Part shown: positions 1-6,178 of the stretch, in pieces
Layout: every line of letters begins with the position of its first letter
How positions within the stretch are numbered: position 1 is the stretch's first letter
DNA from: Candidatus Paceibacter sp.
GTDB taxonomy: Bacteria > Patescibacteriota > Patescibacteriia > SG8-24 > DYFX01
Length of the DNA stretch: 8,466 nt
NCBI GenBank assembly: GCA_020724945.1
Contig: DYFX01000046.1
Coordinates: 1-8,466, forward strand
Direction of reading: 5' to 3'
Program-made: the position numbers and the translations under genes
Notes under the pieces: model-generated
Database searches by the model: none
Told to the model about the DNA's origin: nothing
The model's input: the letters and a program-made list of their open reading frames with translations, nothing else

Positions 1-70
1 CACCTCCTGGCGCAAGGCCATCGTGACCCTCAAGAAGGGCGACCGCATCGACCTCTTCGCCAACGCCTGA
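1..70 (+). CDS. rplW: 50S ribosomal protein L23 (uL23), 3' end only
   Basis: Only the last 22 residues are present, read in frame from base 2 and ending SWRKAIVTLKKGDRID then LFANA with a TGA stop. The K-K-A-I-V-T-L followed by a D-x-I-D-(L/F)-F ending is the usual C-terminal strand of bacterial L23. L23 sits beside the peptide exit tunnel of the large subunit and is the docking site for trigger factor and SRP. Its place immediately upstream of rplB is the normal S10-operon order (L3-L4-L23-L2), which supports the call despite the short fragment. The start and the tunnel loop lie outside the window. Confidence 0.9.
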   Translation, partial: TSWRKAIVTLKKGDRIDLFANA

Positions 71-78
71 TCACGCAT

Positions 79-909
<831 letters not shown>

Positions 910-910
910 T

Positions 911-1231
911 ATGTCCCGCTCCCTGAAGAAAGGTCCGTTCACGGATCTCAAACTCATCGCGAAGGTCTCCAAGCTGAAGGCCGGCGACAAGACCGTCATC
1001 AAGACCTGGTCTCGCGCCTCCGTCATCACGCCGGAGATGGTCGGGTTCACGATCGGCGTCCACAACGGCCGCCAGCATGTGCCGGTCACCGTCGTCGAGA
1101 ACATGGTCGGACATCGCCTCGGCGAATTCGCGCCGACGCGCAAGTTCCAGCGCCACGGCGGCAAGCTCACGAAGGAGATCGAGGCCGCCAAGGCCGCCGC
1201 TCCGGCCGCCGCTCCGGCCGCCAAGAAATAA
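911..1231 (+). CDS. rpsS: 30S ribosomal protein S19 (uS19) with Ala-rich tail
   Basis: 106 residues against about 92 in most bacteria. S19 sits in the head of the small subunit, pairs with S13 and contacts the A-site finger of 23S rRNA. The family signature is complete: SRSLKKGPF at the N-terminus, TWSRASVITPEMVG at about residues 32-45, HNGRQHVPV, and MVGHRLGEFAPTR at 65-77. The body ends near residue 90. The extra 16 residues are an Ala/Pro/Lys tail encoded by a 12-nt tandem repeat (1193-1222). The start lies 1 nt after the rplB stop in a TAA-T-ATG junction, so it is likely read by ribosomes finishing L2 or reinitiating there. Confidence 0.98.
   Translation: MSRSLKKGPFTDLKLIAKVSKLKAGDKTVIKTWSRASVITPEMVGFTIGVHNGRQHVPVTVVENMVGHRLGEFAPTRKFQRHGGKLTKEIEAAKAAAPAAAPAAKK
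1193..1222 (+). repeat. 12-nt tandem repeat in the rpsS tail
   Basis: The unit GCCGCCGCTCCG is present about 2.5 times in frame and encodes the Ala-Ala-Ala-Pro units of the S19 C-terminal extension. A perfect in-frame 12-mer repeat suggests the tail grew by slippage and may vary in copy number between strains. I see no other tandem array in the window. Confidence 0.8.
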
Positions 1232-1240
1232 CCTCCTATG
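1232..1240 (+). promoter_or_regulatory. rplV start region with anti-Shine-Dalgarno-like leader
   Basis: The 6-nt gap between the rpsS stop and the rplV ATG reads CCTCCT when the last base of the stop context is excluded. That is the same sequence as the rRNA anti-Shine-Dalgarno core, the opposite of what a classical ribosome binding site would show. It cannot pair with a normal 16S 3' end. Together with the T directly before ATG it is the clearest single example of the start context used throughout this window. Confidence 0.7.
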
Positions 1241-1702
1241 GAAGTCAAAGCTCACACCCGCCATCTCCGCATGTCGCCCCGCAAGGTGCGCCTCGTGGTC
1301 GATGCCGTCCGCGGGATGGCCGTCGCTCCCGCGCTCGCGCAGCTGACCTTCATGTCGCGCGCCGCGGCCCGCCCGGTCAAGAAACTCCTGGAGTCCGCCA
1401 TCGCCAACGCCGAGCACAATTTCAAGCTCGATCGCGAAGGCCTCTACATCAAGTCCGCCCTCGTGAACCAGGGTCCGACCCTGAAGCGCTGGCGGCCGCG
1501 CGCCATGGGCGCCGCCGCCCCGATCCTGAAGCGCACCTCCCACATCACGCTCGTCCTCGAATCGAAGACCGGCGCGAAGAAGAAGGAGTCCGCGAAGAAG
1601 GAAGAGGCGCACGACCATGACCACGCCGGCCACGACCACGGCCACGAGGCGAAGCCGAAGGCCGCCAAGAAGCCCGCTAAGAAAGCCGCCGCGAAGAAGT
1701 AA
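1238..1702 (+). CDS. rplV: 50S ribosomal protein L22 (uL22) with His-rich, Lys/Ala tail
   Basis: 154 residues against about 110 normally. L22 folds on 23S rRNA and sends a beta-hairpin into the peptide exit tunnel. The core (residues 1-108) aligns without gaps to the E. coli protein as I recall it: SPRKVRLVVD, the LESAIANAEHN block at 51-61, and ILKRTSHITLVLE at 96-108. Two oddities stand out. The hairpin tip at 90-95 reads M-G-A-A-A-P where E. coli has K-G-R-A-D-R, so three positive charges are lost. Residues 109-154 form an extension with a histidine-rich stretch, HDHDHAGHDHGHE (125-137), then a Lys/Ala/Pro tail. Histidine clusters of this kind usually bind Zn or Ni; any such role here is inferred. 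Start chosen for the family N-terminus; TATG context. Confidence 0.97.
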   Translation: MEVKAHTRHLRMSPRKVRLVVDAVRGMAVAPALAQLTFMSRAAARPVKKLLESAIANAEHNFKLDREGLYIKSALVNQGPTLKRWRPRAMGAAAPILKRTSHITLVLESKTGAKKKESAKKEEAHDHDHAGHDHGHEAKPKAAKKPAKKAAAKK

Positions 1703-1705
1703 TCT

Positions 1706-2497
1706 ATGGCCCATAAAGTCAATCCGAAAATCTTCCGCGTCGGCACCGTCTACACCTGGGATTCGAAGTGGTTCTCCCGCAAGGACTACAAGGCCAACCT
1801 CCGCCAGGATGTCGAGATCCGCGACTACCTCCGCGCCGCGCTGAAGGAAGCCGCCGTCGACAAGATCGAGATCGACCGCGGCGCCCACCAGATCACCATC
1901 ACGATCCACTCCGGCAAGCCGGGCTTCGTGATCGGCCGCGGCGGCGCCGGCATCGAGGAGCTCAAGAAGAAGCTTCACGACAAGTTCTTCGCGAACAAGA
2001 AGAAGGTGAAGCTCCAGCTCAACATCGTCGAGATCACCCGCCCGAGCCTCTCGGCCGCGATCACCGTCCAGAACATGATCGCCGACCTCGAGAAGCGCAT
2101 GCCCTTCCGCCGCATCCTGAAGACGACGATCGACCGCGCCCAGAAGGCCGGCGCGCTCGGCGTGAAGGTCGTGGTGTCCGGACGCCTCAACGGCGCCGAG
2201 ATCGCCCGCCGCGAGATGCTCTCGTGGGGTTCCGTCCCGCTCACCAACCTGCGCGCGGACATCGACTACGCCGCCGACTTCGCCCGCACCATCTTCGGCG
2301 CCATCGGCGTCAAGGTCTGGATCTATCGCGGCGAGATCTTCGACAAGGACGGCATCGCGCCGGCCTTGAAGGCTCCGCTGCGCCCTGAAGAGCGCGCCCC
2401 GTTCCGCGGAGGCCCGCGCGGCGGTTCCCGTCCGCCGGCCGGCCGCCCGGCCCCCCGCGCCGCGGCCCCGAAGGCCGCGCCCGCCAAAGCCGCCTAA
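1706..2497 (+). CDS. rpsC: 30S ribosomal protein S3 (uS3) with Pro/Arg/Ala-rich tail
   Basis: 263 residues; most bacterial S3 proteins have about 210-235. S3 lines the mRNA entry channel of the 30S head and contributes to the ribosome's helicase activity. The N-terminus MAHKVNPKIFRVG is followed by a KH type-2 domain with a GRGG loop at 77-80. The basic patch FRRILK (134-139, with R135, R136 and K139) corresponds to the arginine/lysine patch linked to mRNA unwinding in E. coli. The C-domain has the signatures VSGRLNGAEIARRE (157-170), LRADIDYA and GVKVWIYRGE (201-210). Residues after about 215 are a low-complexity Pro/Arg/Gly/Ala extension, probably disordered and RNA-binding. The gene starts 3 nt after rplV. 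The sequence style resembles CPR bacteria. Confidence 0.98.
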   Translation: MAHKVNPKIFRVGTVYTWDSKWFSRKDYKANLRQDVEIRDYLRAALKEAAVDKIEIDRGAHQITITIHSGKPGFVIGRGGAGIEELKKKLHDKFFANKKKVKLQLNIVEITRPSLSAAITVQNMIADLEKRMPFRRILKTTIDRAQKAGALGVKVVVSGRLNGAEIARREMLSWGSVPLTNLRADIDYAADFARTIFGAIGVKVWIYRGEIFDKDGIAPALKAPLRPEERAPFRGGPRGGSRPPAGRPAPRAAAPKAAPAKAA

Positions 2498-2506
2498 CCT
2501 GCCGCT

Positions 2507-2923
2507 ATGCTGATCCCGAAGAAAGTCAAACACCGCAAGTGGCACAAGCTGCGGAGCTCCGGTCTCCAGAAGGCGACCACCAAGCTCTCGCTCAGCTTCG
2601 GCGAGTTCGGCCTCAAGTCGCTCACCCCGGCTTGGGTCACCTCCCGCCAGATCGAAGCCGCCCGCCGCACGATGTCCCGCTACATCAAGCGCGGCGGCAA
2701 GATCTGGATCCGCATCTTCCCGGACAAGCCGGTCACCATGAAGGGCCTCGAGGTCCCCATGGGCGGCGGCAAGGGAGGCGTGGACCACTATGTCGCCATC
2801 GTCCGCCCGGGCACCGTCGTCTTCGAGATGGACGGCGTTCCGGCGGAAACGGCGCGCGAAGCGATGCGCCTCGCGTCCTACAAGATGCCGTTCCGCTCGC
2901 GCTTCATCACCAAACACGACTGA
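2507..2923 (+). CDS. rplP: 50S ribosomal protein L16 (uL16)
   Basis: 138 residues, the normal length. L16 is a late-assembly protein next to the A- and P-site tRNAs and is needed to mature the peptidyl transferase centre. Visible signatures are MLIPKKVKHRKWHK at the N-terminus, SRQIEAARRTMSRY (46-59), GKIWIRIFPDKP (64-75) and VPMGGGKGGVDHYVA (83-97). In the last block P84 occupies the position of E. coli R81, the arginine hydroxylated by the YcfD/RoxA oxygenase, so this protein cannot receive that modification. A few extra residues lie between 20 and 45 compared with E. coli. It starts 9 nt after rpsC in a GCT-ATG context without Shine-Dalgarno. rpmC follows 1 nt after the TGA stop. Confidence 0.98.
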   Translation: MLIPKKVKHRKWHKLRSSGLQKATTKLSLSFGEFGLKSLTPAWVTSRQIEAARRTMSRYIKRGGKIWIRIFPDKPVTMKGLEVPMGGGKGGVDHYVAIVRPGTVVFEMDGVPAETAREAMRLASYKMPFRSRFITKHD

Positions 2924-2924
2924 T

Positions 2925-3113
2925 ATGAAGCTCAAGGAACTCAAGGAAAAGTCCGTCGCCGAGCTCGAGAAGATGCTCCGCGAGGAACGCGAGAGCGTGC
3001 GCGCCCTGCGCTTCGCCGTCGCCACCAACCAGGAGACCAAGGTCCGCAAGATCCGCGCGGCCCGCAAGACCATCGCCAGGATCCTCACTCTCATCAAGCA
3101 GAACGCTAAGTAA
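2925..3113 (+). CDS. rpmC: 50S ribosomal protein L29 (uL29)
   Basis: 62 residues, normal for L29. This small helical-hairpin protein sits beside L23 at the exit tunnel, where nascent-chain factors dock. The sequence is strongly helical and charged, starting MKLKELKEKSVAELEKML, with the family's R-x-L-R-F-x-x-A-T-x-Q turn at residues 26-36 and a basic second helix (TKVRKIRAARKTIARI). The reading frame is open further upstream inside rplP. I chose the ATG at 2925 because it gives the standard L29 N-terminus and forms the TGA-T-ATG junction also seen at rpsE/rplO. Confidence 0.97.
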   Translation: MKLKELKEKSVAELEKMLREERESVRALRFAVATNQETKVRKIRAARKTIARILTLIKQNAK

Positions 3114-3120
3114 AAGCCGT

Positions 3121-3375
3121 ATGACGACGCACACCCAGAACAAGAAGCGCGAGCTCGTCGGCTTGGTCGTTTCCGACAAGATGCAGAAGACGATCGTGGT
3201 CAAGGTCGACCGCGTGAAGACCCACCCGAAATACGGCAAGCAGTTCGTCGTGTCCAAGCGCTACAAGGTCCATGACGAGAAAGGCGAGTACAAGACCGGC
3301 GACAAGGTCGTCTTCGTCGAGTGCCGCCCCCTCTCCCGGGACAAGCGCTGGCGCGTGACCGGCAAGGCCGCCTAA
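3121..3375 (+). CDS. rpsQ: 30S ribosomal protein S17 (uS17)
   Basis: 84 residues, the usual size. S17 is an early-binding OB-fold protein that holds helices 7 and 11 of 16S rRNA. Family landmarks are RELVGLVVSDKMQKTIVV (11-28), RVKTHPKYGKQ (31-41), the YKVHDE strand, GDKVVFVECRPLSRDKRW (60-77) and the terminal VTGKAA. There is a 7-nt gap after rpmC (AAAGCCGT) with no Shine-Dalgarno sequence; T precedes ATG. This is the last gene of the classical S10 operon, yet only 9 nt separate it from rplN, so S10 and spc appear fused into one transcription unit here. Confidence 0.98.
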   Translation: MTTHTQNKKRELVGLVVSDKMQKTIVVKVDRVKTHPKYGKQFVVSKRYKVHDEKGEYKTGDKVVFVECRPLSRDKRWRVTGKAA

Positions 3376-3384
3376 CCCGCGCAT

Positions 3385-3756
3385 ATGGTCCAACATCGCT
3401 CGATGCTCGCCGTCGCCGACAACACCGGCGCCCGCAAGCTCCAGGTCATCCGCGTGCTCGGCGGCTACAAGAAGCGCTACGCCGTGCTCGGAGACATCGT
3501 CACCTGCGCCGTCAAGGAGGCCGTGCCGCACGGCATGGTCAAGAAGGGCGATGTCGTCCACGCCGTCCTGACGCGCACCCACAAGGAGACCCGCCGCAAG
3601 GACGGCTCCTACATCCGCTTCGACGACAACGCCGGCGTCATCATCGACAAGGAGAGCAAGGAGCCGAAAGGCACGCGCATCTTCGGACCCGTGGCCCGCG
3701 AACTCCGCGGCCGCGGCTACACGAAGATCGTCTCCCTCGCCCCTGAAGTCGTCTGA
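3385..3756 (+). CDS. rplN: 50S ribosomal protein L14 (uL14)
   Basis: 123 residues, exactly the common length. L14 forms an inter-subunit bridge with 16S helix 14 and is where the silencing factor RsfS binds. Signatures are ADNTGARKLQVIRV (11-24), GD(I/V) strands at 36 and 55, the RRKDGSYIRFDDNAGVII block (70-87) and GTRIFGPVARELR (96-108). It is the first gene of the spc segment. In this gene the only GAT aspartate codon (residue 56) is the one directly before a GTC valine codon; all other Asp codons are GAC, an example of the ACGT avoidance described in the findings. Confidence 0.98.
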   Translation: MVQHRSMLAVADNTGARKLQVIRVLGGYKKRYAVLGDIVTCAVKEAVPHGMVKKGDVVHAVLTRTHKETRRKDGSYIRFDDNAGVIIDKESKEPKGTRIFGPVARELRGRGYTKIVSLAPEVV

Positions 3757-3767
3757 CCCCATCACCT

Positions 3768-4079
3768 ATGAAGATCAAGAAGAACGACAATGTGATGGTC
3801 ATGGCGGGCAAGGACAAGGGCAAGACCGGCAAGGTCATGCAGGTCCTCCCGGACGAGAACAAGGTGGTCGTCGACGGCGTCAACAAGACCTATAAGCACG
3901 CCAAGACGCGCAAGCAGGGGGAGAAGGGACAGAAGATCGAGTTCTTCGGCCCCATCAACGCCTCGAATGTCATGCTCGTCGACCCCAAGTCCGGCAAGCC
4001 GACCCGCGTCGGCTGGAAGGTCATGGAAGACGGCCGCAAGGTCCGCGTGGCCAAGAAGAGTCAGGAAACCGTCGAATAA
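3768..4079 (+). CDS. rplX: 50S ribosomal protein L24 (uL24)
   Basis: 103 residues, typical. L24 is one of the two assembly-initiator proteins of the large subunit and binds the 5' end of 23S rRNA. The KOW domain is clear at the N-terminus: KKNDNVMVMAGKDKGKTGKV (4-23) then a V-D-G-V-N strand (35-39). The second half holds GPINASNVMLVDP (61-73) and the P-T-R-V-G-W segment. No cysteine pair is present. It starts 11 nt after rplN in a C-rich leader ending CCT-ATG. Both AAT asparagine codons in the gene precede GT, whereas the other four are AAC. Confidence 0.97.
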   Translation: MKIKKNDNVMVMAGKDKGKTGKVMQVLPDENKVVVDGVNKTYKHAKTRKQGEKGQKIEFFGPINASNVMLVDPKSGKPTRVGWKVMEDGRKVRVAKKSQETVE

Positions 4080-4083
4080 GCCT

Positions 4084-4620
4084 ATGTTGCGAGAACAGTA
4101 CGACAAGAAAATCGTTCCGGCGCTGATGGAGCGCTTCGGGTACAAGAACCGCATGGCGGCCCCGAAGCTGAAGTTGGTGTCCGTCAATGTAGGCATGTCG
4201 ACCAACCTCCTCAAGGATCCCAAGATCCCGGAGACGGTCGAAGCGACGCTGACCCGCATCACCGGCCAGAAACCGGTCAAGACGCTCGCGAAGAAATCGA
4301 TCGCCAGCTTCAAGGTCCGCCAGGGACAGAACATCGGCATGAAGGTCACCCTGCGCGGCGCGCGCATGTGGCACTTCCTCGAGAAGCTCATCCATGTGAC
4401 GCTGCCCCGCGTCCGCGACTTCCGCGGCATCTCGCCGAAGCTGGTCGACAAGCAGGGCAACCTCTCGCTGGGCTTCAAGGAATACATCGCCTTCCCCGAG
4501 ATCCGTCCTGACGAGATCGAGAAGCTCCACGGCGTCCAGGTCACCGTCGGCACGACGGCCAAGACCCGCGAAGAGGGCCTGGAACTGTTCCGACTCATGG
4601 GCTTCCCCTTCAACGGCTAA
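4084..4620 (+). CDS. rplE: 50S ribosomal protein L5 (uL5)
   Basis: 178 residues, normal. L5 binds 5S rRNA and contacts the P-site tRNA and S13 across the subunit interface. Family landmarks are MLREQYDKKIVPALMERFGY at the N-terminus, the NVGMS strand near residue 35, the ITGQKPVKTLAKKSIASFKVR block at about 60-80, and LPRVRDFRGI then FKEYIAFPEI in the C-domain. The frame is open upstream into rplX. The start at 4084 gives the standard N-terminus with the CCT-ATG context, 4 nt after the rplX stop. In E. coli the S8 repressor site lies near this start; I do not see a convincing equivalent hairpin here. Confidence 0.98.
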   Translation: MLREQYDKKIVPALMERFGYKNRMAAPKLKLVSVNVGMSTNLLKDPKIPETVEATLTRITGQKPVKTLAKKSIASFKVRQGQNIGMKVTLRGARMWHFLEKLIHVTLPRVRDFRGISPKLVDKQGNLSLGFKEYIAFPEIRPDEIEKLHGVQVTVGTTAKTREEGLELFRLMGFPFNG

Positions 4621-4632
4621 GGCCGCACTCCT

Positions 4633-4818
4633 ATGGCAACCGCCAATCAAATCGCCAAATCCAACCGCAAGCCGAAGTTCACGACCCGCATCGTCCGCCG
4701 CTGCTGGCGCTGCGGACGCCGCCATGGCTTCATGCGCGACTTCGACCTCTGCCGCATCTGCTTCCGCGAGCTCGCCAACCGCGGCGAGATCCCCGGTATC
4801 AAGAAAGCTAGCTGGTAA
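4633..4818 (+). CDS. rpsN: 30S ribosomal protein S14, zinc-binding short form (uS14)
   Basis: 61 residues, the size of the zinc-dependent (C+) type rather than the about 100-residue zinc-free type. S14 is a late-assembling protein of the 30S head. Four cysteines, C24-x2-C27 and C40-x2-C43, form the zinc ribbon, followed by the conserved RELANRGEIPGIKKASW ending. I see no second, zinc-free paralog in this window; such copies are usually elsewhere and zinc-regulated. The gene sits 12 nt after rplE and 4 nt before rpsH. The ATG at 4633 follows an ACTCCT leader. Confidence 0.98.
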   Translation: MATANQIAKSNRKPKFTTRIVRRCWRCGRRHGFMRDFDLCRICFRELANRGEIPGIKKASW

Positions 4819-4822
4819 CCCT

Positions 4823-5212
4823 ATGATGACCGATCCCATCGCCGACATGCTCACCCGGCTGCGCAACGCCGCCGCCGTGCGCAAGCAGGAAGTCGTCCTG
4901 CCCCTGTCGCGGGTCAAGTTCGAGATCGCCAAGATCCTCGAGAAGGAGGGTTACCTCGCCGGCGTCGAATCTTCCGAAGCGCACCACGGTCAGCTCAAGC
5001 TGAAGATGCGCTACACCGAGGACGGCGCCGCCATCCGCGACATCCAGCGCATTTCCAAGCCCGGCCGCCGCGTCTACGCGGCCAAGTCGGATCTGCCCCG
5101 CGTCCTCAACGACCAGGGCATCGCCGTGATCTCCACCTCCTCCGGCCTCATGACCAACAAGGAAGCGCGCAAGCGCGGCCTCGGCGGCGAGGTCGTCTGC
5201 GAGGTCTACTAA
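4823..5212 (+). CDS. rpsH: 30S ribosomal protein S8 (uS8)
   Basis: 129 residues from the first of two adjacent ATG codons. S8 is a primary binder of 16S helix 21 and, in many bacteria, represses the spc operon. The N-terminus TDPIADMLTRLRNA is canonical, as are the KPGRRVYA segment and the C-terminal GIAVISTSSGLMTNKEARKR followed by GLGGEVVCEV. Start choice: 4823 (CCT-ATG) gives Met-Met-Thr-Asp, and 4826 (preceded by G) gives the family-standard Met-Thr-Asp. I chose 4823 because every other gene here starts at TATG. The frame is open upstream inside rpsN. Confidence 0.96.
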   Translation: MMTDPIADMLTRLRNAAAVRKQEVVLPLSRVKFEIAKILEKEGYLAGVESSEAHHGQLKLKMRYTEDGAAIRDIQRISKPGRRVYAAKSDLPRVLNDQGIAVISTSSGLMTNKEARKRGLGGEVVCEVY

Positions 5213-5223
5213 TCCGCACGCCT

Positions 5224-5787
5224 ATGTCCCGCATCGGCAAACAACCCATCAAGATCCCGTCGGGCGTGGACGTGTCGGTCTCCGAAACCGAACTCCGCGT
5301 CAAGGGCCCGAAAGGGGAACTGAAGCTCGAGATCCATCCGCATGTGCGCATCGAGCGCATGAAGGACGAGGAGCTCGGCGATGTCCTGAAGGTCACCGTC
5401 AAGGACGAGAACGACAAGAAGGACCGCGCCCTCTGGGGTCTCTTCAGCCGCCTGGCCTCCAACCTGGTCACCGGCGTCACGAAGGGCTACGAGAAGGGTC
5501 TCGAGTTCATCGGCGTCGGCTACAAGGTCAGCGTCGCCGGCAAGACCGTGAAGATGGATGTCGGATTCTCGCATGAGGTCGACTTCCCGCTCCCGGCCGG
5601 CGTCGACGCCAAGGTCGACAAGAATGTCCTCACCCTGACCGGCATCGACAACCAGCTCGTCGGCGAGACGGCCGCGCGCATCCGCCGCATCCGCAAGCCG
5701 GAACCCTACAAGGGCAAGGGCATCAAGTACGTCGACGAGGTCATCCGCCGCAAGGCCGGCAAGTCGGCCAAGGCCGGAGCCAAGTAA
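5224..5787 (+). CDS. rplF: 50S ribosomal protein L6 (uL6)
   Basis: 187 residues, slightly above the usual 175-180. L6 has two similar alpha/beta domains and sits near the GTPase-associated centre by the sarcin-ricin loop. SRIGKQPI starts the protein, the VKGPKGEL strand lies at 26-33, RALWGLFSRLASNLVTGV at 68-85 and the domain-2 signature PEPYKGKGIKY at 159-169. The extra length comes from a charged insertion around 44-65 (MKDEEL...DENDKK) and a short Lys/Ala tail after 175. Two of the window's three ACGT tetramers lie in this gene (5270 and 5729). Starts 11 nt after rpsH at CCT-ATG. Confidence 0.98.
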   Translation: MSRIGKQPIKIPSGVDVSVSETELRVKGPKGELKLEIHPHVRIERMKDEELGDVLKVTVKDENDKKDRALWGLFSRLASNLVTGVTKGYEKGLEFIGVGYKVSVAGKTVKMDVGFSHEVDFPLPAGVDAKVDKNVLTLTGIDNQLVGETAARIRRIRKPEPYKGKGIKYVDEVIRRKAGKSAKAGAK

Positions 5788-5796
5788 ACGACGCCT

Positions 5797-6168
5797 ATGA
5801 AATCCACGAGCCAAAAGAAGATCGAAGCCCGCGAGCGCCGCAGCATCCGCGTGCGCGCGCGCGTCATCGGCAGCGCCAAGCGCCCCCGCTTGGCCGTCTT
5901 CCGCAGCGCCAAGCACATCTCGGCCCAGCTGATCGACGACGCCAGCGGCAAGACGCTGGCCGCCGCGACGGACGCCAAGATGAAGAAGGCCGAGGCGGAA
6001 GGCATGCAGGCCAAGATCGCCAAGGCGTTCGCGGTCGGCAAGGAGCTGGCCGAGAAGGCCAAGAAGGCCGGCATCACCGCCGCCGTCTTCGACCGCGGAG
6101 GCTACACCTATCACGGCCGCGTCAAGGCGCTGGCCGACGGCGCCCGCGCCGGAGGACTCGAATTCTAA
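5797..6168 (+). CDS. rplR: 50S ribosomal protein L18 (uL18)
   Basis: 123 residues, normal. L18 binds 5S rRNA with L5 and helps load the 5S particle into the central protuberance. The basic N-terminal arm (KKIEARERRSIRVRARV, 7-23) is followed by PRLAVFRSAKHISAQLIDD (30-48), the K-T-L-A-A-A-T-D strand, and the C-terminal V-F-D-R-G-G-Y-x-Y-H-G-R-V-K-A-L-A-D-G-A-R-x-G-G-L-x-F signature, complete here. It starts 9 nt after rplF with a GACGCCT leader and no Shine-Dalgarno sequence. Confidence 0.98.
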   Translation: MKSTSQKKIEARERRSIRVRARVIGSAKRPRLAVFRSAKHISAQLIDDASGKTLAAATDAKMKKAEAEGMQAKIAKAFAVGKELAEKAKKAGITAAVFDRGGYTYHGRVKALADGARAGGLEF

Positions 6169-6178
6169 ACCCCGCACT

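Noticed and set aside
1768..2388. A 206-codon open frame in another + strand frame inside rpsC
   Set aside because: It is a frame shadow dominated by Arg/Pro/His, overlaps a complete S3 and has no TATG start context or family signature.
3376..3384. Boundary between S10 and spc operons as a site for a terminator or promoter
   Set aside because: The gap is only 9 nt (CCCGCGCAT-type sequence) with no inverted repeat, T-run or promoter hexamers, so no element can be supported.
4059..4081. Possible Shine-Dalgarno AGGA upstream of rplE
   Set aside because: The motif (in TCAGGAAACC) lies about 20 nt before the start, well beyond the usual 5-10 nt spacing, and is inside the end of rplX.
4040..4110. 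S8-repressor-like RNA hairpin around the rplE start, as in E. coli spc mRNA
   Set aside because: I could not find a convincing stem with the S8-binding internal loop by eye; a covariance-model scan would be needed to claim it.
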